From Pomphorhynchus laevis (taxonomy: Eukaryota; Acanthocephala; Palaeacanthocephala; Echinorhynchida; Pomphorhynchidae), in contig WNNJ02000213.1 in the NCBI GenBank assembly GCA_012934845.2, positions 25,451 through 89,450 of the forward strand: a stretch of DNA of 64,000 nt. Reading direction: 5' to 3'. Shown in pieces: positions 34,101-45,800 of this stretch. The position numbers and the translations under genes are program-made. Under the pieces are notes generated by a model. The model was given only the letters and a program-made list of their open reading frames with translations. It was not told the DNA's origin and searched no databases. Positions within the stretch are counted from its first letter, which is position 1. Each line of letters starts with the position of its first letter.

Positions 34101-37100
34101 AGTACCATTTGGCAACACAATAAATAGCGCAAAAATTTCCTTTGATATTTCGATCTTGTTTACGAATCCTTCATCTTTGCGATTGATAGTAGGATTCATC
34201 TCTTTGTTTAATATCGCTTCAAGAATTCGTAAATTCACAACATTACGTTCTTTCATTAAAGATTGTGTACTATCAATTATCTCCTTTTTCGATACTTTAA
34301 TGTTATGTTCATCTTCCATATGCTTCTTAATCGCACCGCTATATGAATGTTGATTGATTCATGAATACAACCGTTGCGTCGTGTAAACTGACCTTACATT
34401 CAGCTTTTGGACATGTGAATTGGTACACAGTGTTGTGTACTATTTTTGCTGTGTACTATTTTTTCTGATTTAACTTTTTTCTTCATTAATAATGATGAGC
34501 AATTATAATGAGCTGTTGAAATAATAATGAGCTACGTTCAACATATGAAAAGAAAAATACAAAAGACATAATGAAAAGATTTTTATTTACGCCTTTCGGC
34601 TATCGAGAAAACAAGCAATTATAAAGTTCATATTGTAAAGTTCAATTGTAGAATTTAATTATAGAGTTCAATTGTATAATTCAATTGTAGAGTGCAGTTC
34701 ATCTAGTTGAGTTCATATTGTAGGGTTCATGTTGTAGCGTTCATACAGTAAAGTTCAAATTGTAGAGTTCACATTGTAGAGTTTATATTGTAGAGTTCAT
34801 CTTGTAGAGTTCAATTGTAGAGTTACGGTTGTTGAGAATTTATTGAAAAGTCGTTGAGTTCATGTTAAGAAGTCATTGAAAACTCTTTGAGTTCGTGTAT
34901 ATAAATCTTTAAGTTCGTTTCATAGGGTGGCAAAGAGACGATACTAGGGACTGATAGGCTATCAATGCCAAGTAAACTCATAATGGAGAGATCAGGACAA
35001 ACGAACACATGGAATAATAATCATGATGACAGAACTTAAAGCGACAAGTTGAAGGAAGTTTATGAACAGGTATACGTATTTTGCAAAATTTATCGTGATA
35101 TCCATGAAGAGATACTCTCTAAACAAGTGGACGCTTTGGAAAAAATGGTTGTTTCCATTTTGACTATGTGAATGCAGGGATGCCGTATATCTCACGATCG
35201 ATTACGGCTCTTTTGATTTCGAGAGAGTCAAGATACGAATGAAGCGCTAGTGTGACCGGTAAACTCAATAGTTGACCTAGTAAAAGAGCACAAGGAAGAA
35301 CATTGGGTAGAGCAGAGACTATCGAGAATGATGATTTTTGGTGAAACTCCAACTGCGCGCTTAATGAATTTCCATTGGCATTTGTCTATTTGTGCGAAAT
35401 AAGAAGCGGAAAGATCTAACCAAAATGCTCTAAAACCATACTGAATGATAGGCAGTAAAATTGTTTGAAAGTATATAAGGGCTCCTTGAAAATAGAACAA
35501 TCCTAATATTTCAGTGAGCGAAGTGGTAATGACCATTTTTGAGCTTTTGAGTTTTAAATGGAGGTAAATGACTACCTGCATGTAAGCAGAATTCCGAGGT
35601 GTGTAAAATTGAGGGAGAAATCGAGAGGCTGGTTACTAAGGTTTAGTTTGTCGCTTATTCTAAGATAATCTTCTTTGCGAAACTTTATTATCTGAGATTT
35701 TGAAATGTTAACGAGCAGTTGGTTTAGATGACCATATTTAGTGAGGGAGTTAAATCCTCCTTCAATGCAAGCGGCTCGCTGAAGAGAAATACGATGTCAT
35801 CAGCATATAAAATAGATGTAAATTCTAATGAATGTATGCGAATTCAGGAGGTTAAGTCCATGAGGTAAAATGAAAATAACAATGGACTAAGTGAATCAGC
35901 ATGATGTACTCCTTTGTTAGCGATGACAGGATCCGATAAAAAATAATCCATCGAATATACAAACGGAATTTGGTTGTATGACACACTGAATCAGATGAAT
36001 AAAATAATCGGATATATTAACTTCATTTACGAGTTTTGTGATCAAGAGGCTACGGTTAACGTATTGAATGCTTTTGTAAAATTGATAAAGATTACATACA
36101 TAGATGATTTTTGAACAAAACATTGTACGACGTTATCTTGAACTATTTTGATAGCATAAGTTGAAGTACAATTGGTACAGAAATCGTATTGTTCTCGTGG
36201 AAGAAGGGAATCGTGATGGAATGATACACGGTAAGCCATAATGTGTGCTAGAAATTTGTATGAGTAGTTTAATAGAGCGATATATCTGTAAGAGTCAATG
36301 GAGTTAGGGTCACCTTTGACTATGTAGGTAACTTTGATTGTACCCTGTTTCCAGGAATCAAGAAGTTGGCGCCCATGCATAATAGAGTTGCAGAAATGTC
36401 CAATAAAGATAGGATTATTATAGATGCCTTTATATGTTTAGTGCGGTGAAGAACCTGACTGGAGGCTTTGTTTTGTGGGCAATATAATATTCAATTTCGT
36501 GGATTAAGAACGGCGAATTGAGAGAATAGGAATTATATAAAAAAGTTCGATCTAGGTAGTATAAATTAAACGATGAAGTGATCGAGTCTTTATTATAAAG
36601 TATCTGTTTATTCAAACAGATGCTATTGCTAGCATCTTAAGGAAAATTACAAACAGTTTATTCAAACATAAATCATCACGTTTGCTATTTATACAAAATA
36701 CTCAAAATTTGTAACAAAATGGAAAAAATTTAAGAAAACAAATTAAAATGTAGCAAGTATATCATTACAAAGGAAAATGTCTGTATATTAATACTGCAAA
36801 GCAAAAACAAAGAAAATAAGCAGATACAAAACCTAAAGGGATAAAAGAAAATTAGTAGACAAAAACAACTAAATAAAGAAAATTGTGGAATTGTAATTGA
36901 TTATCAAAACAAAATTAAATTTAAAAACAAAAAGTAAAATTAAATTTAAAATATTCGAAAATATTTTTTAAACAATAAATTATCAAGAATTCAAATCAAT
37001 ATCAAAATTAAAACAGAATTATTTGGTTAATTATAAATGTATAATAAACGAAACGAAATTAGTTATTTTTAAATTGTAATCAGCTTTATAATTTGCCACA

Positions 37101-40100
37101 ATATTATCCGTTTTTACAAAAAAGGCTTCCAGTTTAACACGGGACAGGTAATTATTTTTATAAATGATAGAATAGAAGCTTTATCAAAATTAGCATTATG
37201 ATTTAAATTAAGTATATAATGTGGTATAGCTTCAATATTTATGTTATATTTATGTTTTGCGATATGTTTTTCCAATCCCTGTGAGAAATTACAAAAAATC
37301 ACAAAGAATTTTATATACTACAGGGCATTCATTAAATTCAGGTTTTGACTTCAAAATATTATGTAATTTGGGCCACTATTTATTATAAATTAAAACATCA
37401 GTAGTGTTATTAGATATGCTATTATTATATATAAACTTGATAAAGAATTTTATTTTTAATTTATATAAGGAATAAGTAAATATATTTTCTGTTAAGGGGT
37501 TTAGTATTTTTTAAACATCTAAGATTGTTATAGCAATATTAAATGTTGAACAAATGCTCTGCTGTATGGAAGAATCTTTTGAATTTAATATATTTAATAA
37601 ATATTGGTCATCAATATTACTTCTGCAGACAATATATACATCATTTACATAATGGTATTAATCAATTCAAAAACAAATATCTTCCACAAACTGTTTTCCA
37701 ATACTTCTAAAATATATGCTAGTATTAATGCAAGGTAATTGATGGCTAGTCCAAAAATATGGTCCCACATATCATATTTAAATAAGAAGTTACATCTATA
37801 TGTACATAATATTTACAAATTAGTCCAGCCTTCTTTATTTAGAGTCTAATCAACAGGATTGCTAGTTACTAAAATATCACTAGAAAATAGTGATATTTTT
37901 ATCACTATCAATAAAAACTAACGATGGAATATTTGTACCAATATAAGATGTTGAACAAATGCTCTTCTGTATGGAGGGATCTTTTGAATTTAATATTTAA
38001 CAAATATTGGTCATCAATATTACTTCTGCAGACAATATATACATCATTTACATAATGGTATTAATCAATTCCAAATTTATAAATTCCAAACTTCATCTAA
38101 AATGAGGATATTAATGTATTTAGAATGTTTACTTCTAATTAAGTTAGAAGTCAGTGATATCTTTAATAAAAGAAAACATATTATTAGAAACGCCACTTTT
38201 TAATATAGTAGCAATATATTTTGAAATCTTTTATAAAAAATTAGAATCCTGATAATCATTTTACGTAAGGTATGACACAACGTTGTCTCTATTGCTCCAA
38301 ACATGCGATCACGGTTTATGTTATATTTATGTTGTGCGATAAGTTTATATTTGAAATGTTTGCATGAAAGGAAACGTGTCAAACTACATATGTAGAACCA
38401 TCACCGATTCAGTTATTAATGAAACGAAATTGATATAACCAATTTAAAGTTAAGATATGAATGAAAAGTAACCAATTTAAAGTTAAGTTATGCTATCAGA
38501 GCGTTATACTAAAAGTAAAATGTCTTAAGTAAAATATTTGCTTGAAAGAACAAAATAAAGTGGAAACGAACAGTAAATAAGTGCATAGGAGGGGTGTTAA
38601 AAACGTGAAGGAAGCATACAAAGAGTTGCTGCTTTGCGCATTTCGATGAATGTAAATTTAGAAAAATAAGAATAAAATTTAGAAAAATAGGTCTCATAAA
38701 AGTAATTACAGTCTTTAGTACAAGATTGTGGTAATTTCTTAAAAAAATAAAATTGAAGTATATCTCTAAAAGTAATATAAAATTTCATGAATTTGTCTAA
38801 TAATCAAATAAGTATGAATTACATCTTAATATGTATGATCTCGTAATTACTAATGTCACCTAAAATGAGTAAGGAAAACAAAATATATTTAATTACATTT
38901 TATTGATATAACTTTATACCAGAACACAATCTTTCACTGAAAACATGCTTACTTTTTATCTGATATAAAGGAAAATTCGAATTAAGTTTGCTTCTATAAT
39001 GTATTTACTATTTAAACATTTTTATAAATTGTAAAAAATACTGTTGATGAATTACTACAAACTATTTCTAGCGATTGCACTGTGCAGTTATAATAAAATT
39101 ATATAATAATCAGAAATAATATTTAATATCATATAATAATCATGAAATAATCATAAAATAAATTATTTTATTTTTATGGATTTATTGAAAATCGTTTCGG
39201 TAAGCACTAAATTAACCAGAAATGAACAATCATAGTAACATACGTCACCAGAATATAGTCGGAAAATATTAACTGGTCATCGGCGAAGAAGGATAATGTA
39301 TTTACTATTCAAACATTTTTATAAATTGTAAAAAGTGTGCTTCTATAATGTATTTACTATTTAAACATTTTTATAAATTGTAAAAAATACTGTTGATGAA
39401 TTACTACAAACTATTTCTAGCGATTGCACTGTGCAATTATAATAAAATTATATAATAATCAGAAATAATATTTAATATCATATAATAATCATGAAATAAT
39501 CATAAAATAAATTATTTTATTTTTATGGATTTATTGAAAATCGTTTCGGTAAGCACTAAATTAACCAGAAATGAACAATCATAGAAACATACGTCACGAG
39601 AATATTGTCAGAAAATATTAACTGATCATCGGCGAAGAAGGATAATGTACTTACTATTCAAACATTTTTATAAATTGTAAAAAGTTTGCTTCTATAATGT
39701 ATTTACTATTTAAACATTTTTATAAATTGTAAAAATAAATTACTGTTGATGAATTACGTTGTCTATTTTACGTTTGCAGAACCCACAGTTTTATATTTTC
39801 CTTTATCGTACTTAATCTTACTAAATAAGATTTTTTAAACATATAATAGTATTTTTAATTTAACTTGATTGCATTGTACGCTGAAATTCTTCTGAATGTG
39901 ACACGACATTTTCCTCACAGATATTCTTCCTCTCCTTGATACAGCGGATGCTACTAATCAGCCTAAGTGGGCTTCATCAGCAGCTGATGAGACCCAATCA
40001 GGCTGATTAGTAGAGTCCTGCTGTATAAAGAATAGAAACAATACCTGTTAGAAAAATGTCGTGCCACATACAGAAAAATATAGTCGTATATTAATATGAT

Positions 40101-41054
40101 AATGCATTATGGAACTAAATTGGCGATTACCGACATTAGTACGGTATCACAAATGCAAATACACGAAATTTGATTTTTGTAAAATATTGTCGAGTTTTAG
40201 TGTTTGATTATATAATAAAAATGAAATGTATATATTGTTGTAATAAACGGATAGGAAATAACATTTAAAAATAGCGCATTAACTTCTGGAAAGAATTTTC
40301 ACATGGAAAGTATAAACGATGTTTGTTACAGCTTTAATATTCACCAAATTTCCATGGAAGAATTCGCGAACATTTATAATTGATAATTAACTATTTTGAT
40401 TTAATAGACGAACTACGTATAGTCAATAGTATACAAACTACATACTATACTTTTTACGTGATGAACTTTATATATACGATAGATATAATACAGGTTTCGT
40501 AATAGATTTTCGTTATTCGATAATACATATGGGCAGATTCAAGTCAATATTATGAACTTAATACTATAATTGACGATATTATGACTGTAAAAAGTTAAAT
40601 GCACAAAAATATTACAATGAAAAACAAATAAAGAAGTCTATTAATAAGCGTTCTAGTAAATGTTTTTAAACAAAATTAAATTTGATTTAATAAAGTTAAT
40701 GATAACTAAAAACGCTTTAATTTTCCAATGAACACGAAGATTTTAATGTCTGTAATTTTAATAAAGTATAAAATTTATAAAATCGAATACTAGTATACAT
40801 CACGATTATTATACGGTCTCATAAGTTATAACGTTATTATAAGAGTGTAAAATCTTAATTAACTTATGAAACATTAAATACCTTGTAGGATTATCCGATG
40901 TGATTTCATAGCGGCATTGTGGACATGTGCGCCTCCCAGCACTTTCAAACCAACGATTAACGCAAATTGTATGAAAAACATGTCCACATGGACTCGCTGT
41001 AATACTTAATTTTGGGTTTAGTCCCTCCTGGCACACAATGCAAGACGAAATCAT
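28164..41054 (-). CDS. TRAIP: TRAIP-like RING E3 ubiquitin ligase, five exons (329 aa)
   Basis: Exons on the minus strand: 41054-40882, 33799-33658, 31986-31886, 30619-30516 and 28633-28164. All junctions are GT-AG and phases match throughout; the total is 990 nt. Residues 5-47 form a C3H2C3 RING (CIVC, x14, CGHVFH, TIC, x12, CPQC) with FESAGRRTCPQCR, very close to vertebrate TRAIP. A helical, charge-rich coiled-coil region follows (about 60-215, e.g. EVDSLQIRLKSIVHENVELQ). The C-terminus carries YDGLGG (313-318), matching the FDGLGG motif of TRAIP. TRAIP ubiquitinates the CMG helicase and acts in replication-coupled repair in the nucleus. The protein is shorter than human TRAIP (469 aa) and lacks the C-terminal PIP-box-like end. 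An upstream in-frame start at 41120 is possible. Introns contain PLE, LINE and tandem repeats. Confidence 0.85.
28640..28900. other. TRAIP last intron, AT-rich part
   Basis: Only ATTAAATATT-type low-complexity sequence seen. Confidence 0.3.
28920..29880 (+). mobile_element. Cluster of three tRNA-derived SINE-like units
   Basis: Three related units (about 28950-29400, 29410-29640, 29650-29870) each contain a tRNA-like head. The best has an A-box-like TAGCCTAGTCAGTAAGG (29550) and a B-box-like TGTTCAAATCT (29596). The others show GGTTCATTTCT (about 29197) and GGGTCAAACG (about 29849). Each follows a shared body with GGATCACCAGC or GGATCATCAGC, AATTCATTACATT and TTTCATA. The cluster lies in the last TRAIP intron, antisense to it. 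No protein is encoded. Confidence 0.55.
29880..30515. other. TRAIP intron 4, plain AT-rich
   Basis: No gene or clear repeat. Confidence 0.3.
31150..31330. repeat. ATATT-type low-complexity run
   Basis: Near-pure A/T with repeated ATAATATTATATAT units inside TRAIP intron 3. Confidence 0.8.
31333..31369. repeat. Perfect 17-bp palindrome
   Basis: ACTTAAAGCCTAATTAC is the exact inverse of GTAATTAGGCTTTAAGT across a 3-nt loop. It lies in TRAIP intron 3. Confidence 0.85.
31653..31689. repeat. Perfect 17-bp palindrome
   Basis: AAGTTAATGCGCTTTTG is the exact inverse of CAAAAGCGCATTAACTT across a 3-nt loop. Same intron and same arm and loop size as the palindrome at 31333, but unrelated sequence. 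Confidence 0.85.
32490..32970 (+). mobile_element. Two Penelope-like 3' ends in tandem
   Basis: The terminal block (GAAACCTGATAACA, CTGATGACC, TTATTTATTAGTCAATTT) ends near 32600. A second follows at 32760-32970 (TCATCAGAGGAAATACGCCA, GATCGAGGAATAGAGTCCGAAAC, TTATTTGTCAATTC). Both lie in TRAIP intron 2. They are 5'-truncated or diverged, with no coding part seen. Confidence 0.6.
34040..34370 (-). mobile_element. Penelope-like GIY-YIG endonuclease C-terminal fragment
   Basis: The minus strand reads SGAIKKHMEDEHNIKVSKK, then VVNLRILEAILNKEMNPTINRKDEGF. This is the layout of the end of GIY-YIG endonuclease domains in Penelope-like elements (His, spacer, R-x-x-EA, then P-x-x-NR). It is a short fragment in TRAIP intron 1. 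I considered it as a TRAIP exon and rejected it. Confidence 0.5.
34619..34915. repeat. TTGTAGAGTTCA minisatellite
   Basis: A roughly 15-16 bp unit (ATTGTAGAGTTCA with variants) is repeated a dozen times to about 34820. It degenerates into GTTGAGTTCAT and AAGTCATTGAAAA variants. Confidence 0.8.
34990..36595 (-). mobile_element. LINE ORF2 fragment (RT fingers to C-terminus)
   Basis: Minus-strand pieces in order: LNSPFLIHEIEYYIAHKTKP (about 36500), LLDSWKQGTIKVTYIVKGDP, SIDSYRYIALLNYSYKFLAH, LLPREQYDFCTNC and YVIFINFTKAFNTL (36042-36380; RT motifs 1-A). Further on are ILPIIQYGFRAFWLDL and KCQWKFIKRAVGVS (35228-35581). This is the order of a LINE reverse transcriptase and its C-terminal region. 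The motif-A aspartate has become asparagine and frames are broken. The clade is uncertain. Confidence 0.7.
36596..38400 (-). mobile_element. Second Penelope-like family with GIY-YIG part
   Basis: The minus strand contains NDVYIVCRSNIDDQYLLNIL (about 37600-37660, an RT palm region) and LEKHIAKHKYNINIEAIPHY with NLNHNANFDKASIL (37114-37302, GIY-YIG C-terminal layout). A 120-bp palm segment is duplicated (37540-37672 and 37949-38072). A second FKYKLIAQHKYNIN piece lies at 38200-38382. The 3' edge carries the inverted motif AGATGCTA/TAGCATCT at 36616-36635. It is a broken and partly duplicated copy in TRAIP intron 1. Confidence 0.6.
38990..39740. repeat. 349-bp tandem repeat, about 2.15 copies
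   Basis: Units start with GCTTCTATAATGTATTTACT at 38990, 39339 and 39688. The two full units are nearly identical (CACTGTGCAGTTATAATAAA, TCGTTTCGGTAAGCACTAAA, ATCGGCGAAGAAGG). No coding sequence and no convincing ribozyme found. It lies in TRAIP intron 1. Confidence 0.85.
39890..40075. repeat. Imperfect palindrome of the 218-bp ribozyme family
   Basis: The left half (GTGACACGACATTTTCCTCAC ... CTACTAATCAGCC) and right half (GGCTGATTAGTAGAGTCCTG ... GTCGTGCCAC) are diverged inverse copies meeting at CATCAGCAGCTGATG. It is an older counterpart of the perfect palindrome at 11636-11868. Confidence 0.75.
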
Positions 41055-41694
41055 TAAGCTCTGAAAATTAAAACATTCCAAAGCAATGAAAATTGTGGAT
41101 TTTCGTTGATGGACCGCCAATCCACTTTATTTTTTAATTTTCAGTATTTGTATTTTTATCAATTTTATAATAAATCGATGAAATAAATGTGCGTTTATTA
41201 AGTTTTAAAGGTATTTTATGTTTGTCGTTCCATAAATTTCAGATGGCGATTTTTAACGATTTTCCAAATGTCAAATTACAAAAAATCAATTTTTATTTCC
41301 CGTGCATAATGGATATAGCATTGCAGTAGATATCGACTACAGTTGTATCATAGATGTAGAAATTTAGATTATATTTCGACAAACAATGATTTATATTAAA
41401 CATATCCAAATTGATATACTGACAAAAAAAACCATTTTCTAAGTATTATCATACTGTTATCTATAAATTTTTTAATGCATCTTATGTTTCAAATTATTAA
41501 ATTATTTATACTTATTTATAATTTAATTATTTTATTTATCTGTTCAATTTATAATTTAATATACCTATTAATATACCAATTTAATATAGACTCATTTACC
41601 TGATCTGATTTGACGTTCTTTCTTTTAATAAATTAACATTTTTTGTTTATTAAAGCTCAATAAAATATAGAGCCATTCAGTTCAATTAATTTTA

Positions 41695-42021
41695 TCAGAA
41701 ATCTTCGTTCACATAATGTTTCAACAAATTCAAGTGATGACGATTCACAGATTGTTTATTTGTCAACAGAATTTTCTGGTAAAACTTTTTCCCAGGGGGA
41801 TTTTGAACGTGTGAAACAAATATTTTGACCGTTTTATGAATAAACATAAGCACGTCACGTGTAAACAAACAGGGATATTTAGGATTGTAAACACGCCATA
41901 TATCCCCGCTAAGGTACAAATGGAGATTGTGCCGAATAGGAAAAGAAACATTTGCAGATAGAAGGGTGTATATCCCCAAATCAAAAATACAACGATGAAT
42001 GGGCCGATAATAGAAGTACAA
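41695..42021 (-). CDS. Possible terminal exon, unrecognised
   Basis: The minus strand is open for about 108 codons with less AT bias than its surroundings. It reads PIRHNLHLYLSGDIWRVYNP, LFTRDVLMFIHKTVK, NPPGKKFYQKILL and NRHHLNLLKHYVNEDF before TGA. There is no ATG at the start; a splice acceptor-like ATTTAAG lies just upstream at about 42022. It could be the last exon of a gene whose other exons I cannot place, or a mobile-element fragment. It lies 640 bp upstream of the TRAIP-like start, same strand. Confidence 0.33.
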   Translation of the reverse strand: MYFYYRPIHRCIFDLGIYTLLSANVSFPIRHNLHLYLSGDIWRVYNPKYPCLFTRDVLMFIHKTVKIFVSHVQNPPGKKFYQKILLTNKQSVNRHHLNLLKHYVNEDF

Positions 42022-42780
42022 ACTTAAATTTATATGATCATAACACCATAAGCTTCATTATGCGATAATATAAACTTTATTTTTATAAAGTTTATATTCT
42101 CGATAATATAAATTTTATTCTATCCCTCCTGTTATTGGTATATAACTGAAAATTAATAAAGTTTTACTGGAATAGACAAAAATATTGATCGAAAACAGTG
42201 AATTTTATTTGAACAAATGGATCATTTTGTTTGAAAAATATTTTAATTAATAAAAATACGAATTTTATATTTTTTCTTTGGAACATTTTGAACGTCTTTT
42301 TGAGTGGAAATTGTGAATATAATTTGGATTTTCTTAGAAATTGGGGGCATTACATTATGTATTAATATCTTGTCAAAGTGTAACAAAGAACAAATCATCC
42401 ATTTTAAAAGTATTAAAATATTAAAATGTTTAACTCTATTCACTATAATTCTTTTAAACTTTCTCGATTACACCTATTTCTCAATTTTCCCTATTCATCT
42501 ATCCTCTAATTCCTCATTTTCTTCTTAATCGAATTTTTTCTCATCCATAATCTATCACTCCCATTATGCCTCTTCGCTATATTCATTCTTTCATCCATCC
42601 TTACTCTTCAAATCTTAGGTAATCCATTTTTACAAAGCAATTGATAGGAAATAAAAATACTAAATGTTTTGATATTTATAGCAAATATCAGTTTGAATAT
42701 AAATATAAATATGTATAATGTATTAATAATATTCAGTCATAATATAACTATCAGTTATAAATTTATTATCAGTGATAATT
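42022..42780. other. AT-rich stretch without clear genes
   Basis: No gene recognised. 42480-42600 is a C/T-rich run on the + strand (TCATCCATCCTTACTCTTC). Confidence 0.3.
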
Positions 42781-42879
42781 ACAATTCAGGTTCCCACAAA
42801 TGGGCCTCAAACATAATTTTTTTATTGTGACTGCTTTAATAATAAAAACCAAATCTTTTCAACATTATTTCTTCTTTTT

Positions 42880-45800
42880 GGTTTATCCTTCTTCACCATC
42901 ATGGTCTCAGGTCCACTGGAATCTGAGCCTTCAGCCAATCCAACATACCGCCCCTTCGACTGAACCACCCGGGGTCTTTCATCCCCTCCACGAAGAGTCC
43001 AATCAAGGCGGACTATGCTGGGAAAACGAGAGATAAAGAGCTTGAGAAAACTTAGCCTTTGCTCTGGGGGACGTTCTCTTAAGAAGAAGACTAATCCGGA
43101 GATAGCCCAAACACCTCAGAGGTGCACCTGAGTTTTACCTTTCAATGACAGATGCTGGGCCCGCTTCAGGTCACACCTAGCTCTCTCCAGAATACGTTTA
43201 AGTTTATCCAAGTAAGCTTTCGCAGACGATTTCACTGTTACGGTGAACCCCAGGAATTTTACTCGACTCGTGAAGACAGGGAGTGGTTGATTAGTCAAAA
43301 TGGAGGAGCGCAGAGAGTGCTAATCTCTTAAGTTTTTGCTTTGTTGCTGGGGTGCCATGAAAGACAAATACCTGCGATTCAGCGGAGTTTAGAATAAGAT
43401 TGGACTTACGTAACTAATCTTTTAATCTTAAAAGGAAACGGCTGATGTCCGAGACCACGTCTTTGTACCTGCGTCCAGAGAACAGGGTGTGGTATCATCA
43501 GCGTATACCACTAGATGTTGATTGCGTTTAAACATTTTAAAAAGTTCGATGGAAGCAGCAAGAAATAAGATAGGAGTAAGATAGGATCCTTAGGGCACAC
43601 CCATAATAGGGTAGAACTGACGCGCATCAGGGTCGTCTTCATAAAAGAAACGCTTGGTGTACAGCAGTATCTCCACCCTGTTAGCAATTCTCGCAGGCTA
43701 CCCTAGAGACCTGAGAGAAGAAATAACAAAGGGTATAAAGATGCGGTCGAATGCAGCTTAAAAATCAAGGAAAACAGCCACAGCAAGTTGATGACTATTC
43801 TCCCGACAAAACTGATGCACTTAATCCACTGCTGAATGGGCAAAGCGACCCTTGACAAACCCATGGAAACCTAGTGGGATTAAATTTCGCCAACTTAGAA
43901 AGTCGTGGATTTTACGCACAAGCGCTTTCACGTAAATCGAGATGAGGGAATTATGAATCAAAATGTGCCGCAGGTCTTTAGGACACAAGACAGAATTGTT
44001 CTTGGGTATAAAAACTCGTCTACTAATGTTGATGCCGGCCACATCGGAAGGGATGGCTAAAATCATTGTGCCGGCCACTTATCTTCTTTGTTCGGCTGTA
44101 AAAAGATGACAGACACGAGAATAGGGTGGAGAAACCGATTTGGAGTTGCCCGGAAGAGGCCCCCAAGAGTGAAGGATATCTGGGACAGATGTCTCTACTC
44201 CTGAAGTCTCCCAAAGGTGGGATTATCTGCGGTGATTGCGTGGCTCCATAATTATGTAGGGATAGTGACTCCTCAAAACTTCATCAAGACCTATTTTGCC
44301 AATCCAATCCAAGTCTCTATCCTTCCAACAGACAACTTTCTCCTTCTTGAATATCTTCCAGAAGGAAGACTGAGCTGGATTAAGGGAACCAATGCTCGCC
44401 CTATTCGTACCCAGTTGAAACCTAAATCTAGTGCTCCAATGTTTTTTCGAGAGAGAATGCCTGGCAGAAGCAGAGAGATTGGGAAGACGGAGCCTGGCAG
44501 AGAGATATTGCCAGAGATTGCCCGGGGTTTCAACAACCACCTCTTGTGGAATAGCAGTAAGTCGAAAATGGAATTCGTTGATGTGCAGCGGAAAGTAAGG
44601 GATGATGGTTTATGAATAAGATGACCGTTCCTGGCTCTGCGGAGTGCTGCATGAATCCAACGACTAGTTATGCCATTGAAATCACCAAGTACCATGTCAT
44701 AACCGCTATCAATAATCCTATCCAGGAGGTCACGGTTCTTGTGGATCTTACCTGAACGGATGTAGACATTGGCCAGACTGAGGCGTTTACCGTTCTTACA
44801 AAGTGATATAACTAAACAAGACAGGGCTGGACAGGAGTAGTTAAGTAAGATGGAAGTTCTTAAAGAGCATTTTACTAAGGTTAGAAGACCTTGAGATGAA
44901 GAAAAGTGAGGCGGATTATGTACGAAGTATAGTGGGAACAAATGTGCGTAGGGATAAATCGAGTAATGTCCTGGGGAGACGAATAGACCGCGTCTCCAGA
45001 AGGACTATAACATCTGCATCTCTACCAGATAAAAGTCTAAGGGCAGAAGCATTCCCGAATTCCACTGAAGAATATTCAGTTAAAAATGCTCACGTGAACT
45101 CTGCATTGTGTTAGGTTAGCAGAGTGGGATTGCCATAACCCTAGACGGAGCCGGGGACGGAAGGGTTACCCTTCCTGCCACTAGCACTATCCAAGGTGGG
45201 CACTTGTCCACGGGAAATATCTTTATCTCCCGACGAGGCCATGCCTTTCGCCTTCAGTAATCTCCCCACTTTGATTAGGGGTACAGTATGAGCTAAATCC
45301 CCCCGCTTCTTAGATTTGGCCCTGGCAATAGGTCTGACAATTTCAGGTGCTGAATACAGGAGAGAAAATTTCTTATTGATTAAATTCTCGATATGTTTGA
45401 GTATTGCTTATTTTTGCAAGTCAAAGAGCCGGATGATGTTCTTGTCGGACATCCTTGAGGAAATTACAGAGAAACTAGCAGTCTCTTTATTAGCTTGGGA
45501 AGAAGAGCAGAATCTATCTCTGTATTTTCGGAAATCATCACATTTACAGGACCAAGCGGGATGGTCCCGCCCACAGTTCGAACATTTCGGGAGAGCATCA
45601 CACTTCCCAGCAGCATGTGTACAACTCTGTAGACCGCAAACACCACAAATTCTTATAGCTTTACAATTAGATCCCCAATGCCCCACTTTGTGGCAAGAAT
45701 TGCAATGAGGAAAGGTCAAATCATCAGAGTTTAGATCCTGAAATTTCAGGTTGTACCCTAAAAAGGGTTGCAGGAGCACTTAGACATGGTTTCTGCTGCT

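Noticed and set aside
34056-34319. Open frame starting MEDEHNIKV as a TRAIP exon
   Set aside because: Extended upstream it reads like the end of a GIY-YIG endonuclease of Penelope-like elements, and exon 1 joins exon 2 perfectly without it.
39180-39620. Hammerhead in the 349-bp repeat (CGAAAC on the minus strand with CTGGTGA nearby)
   Set aside because: No complementary stem II or stem I could be formed and the core residues do not agree between units.
41763-41984. Hydrophobic 73-aa frame MIWGYTPFYLQMFLF...
   Set aside because: It is the shifted frame of the 41695-42021 open stretch; the other frame has more normal protein composition and a longer run.
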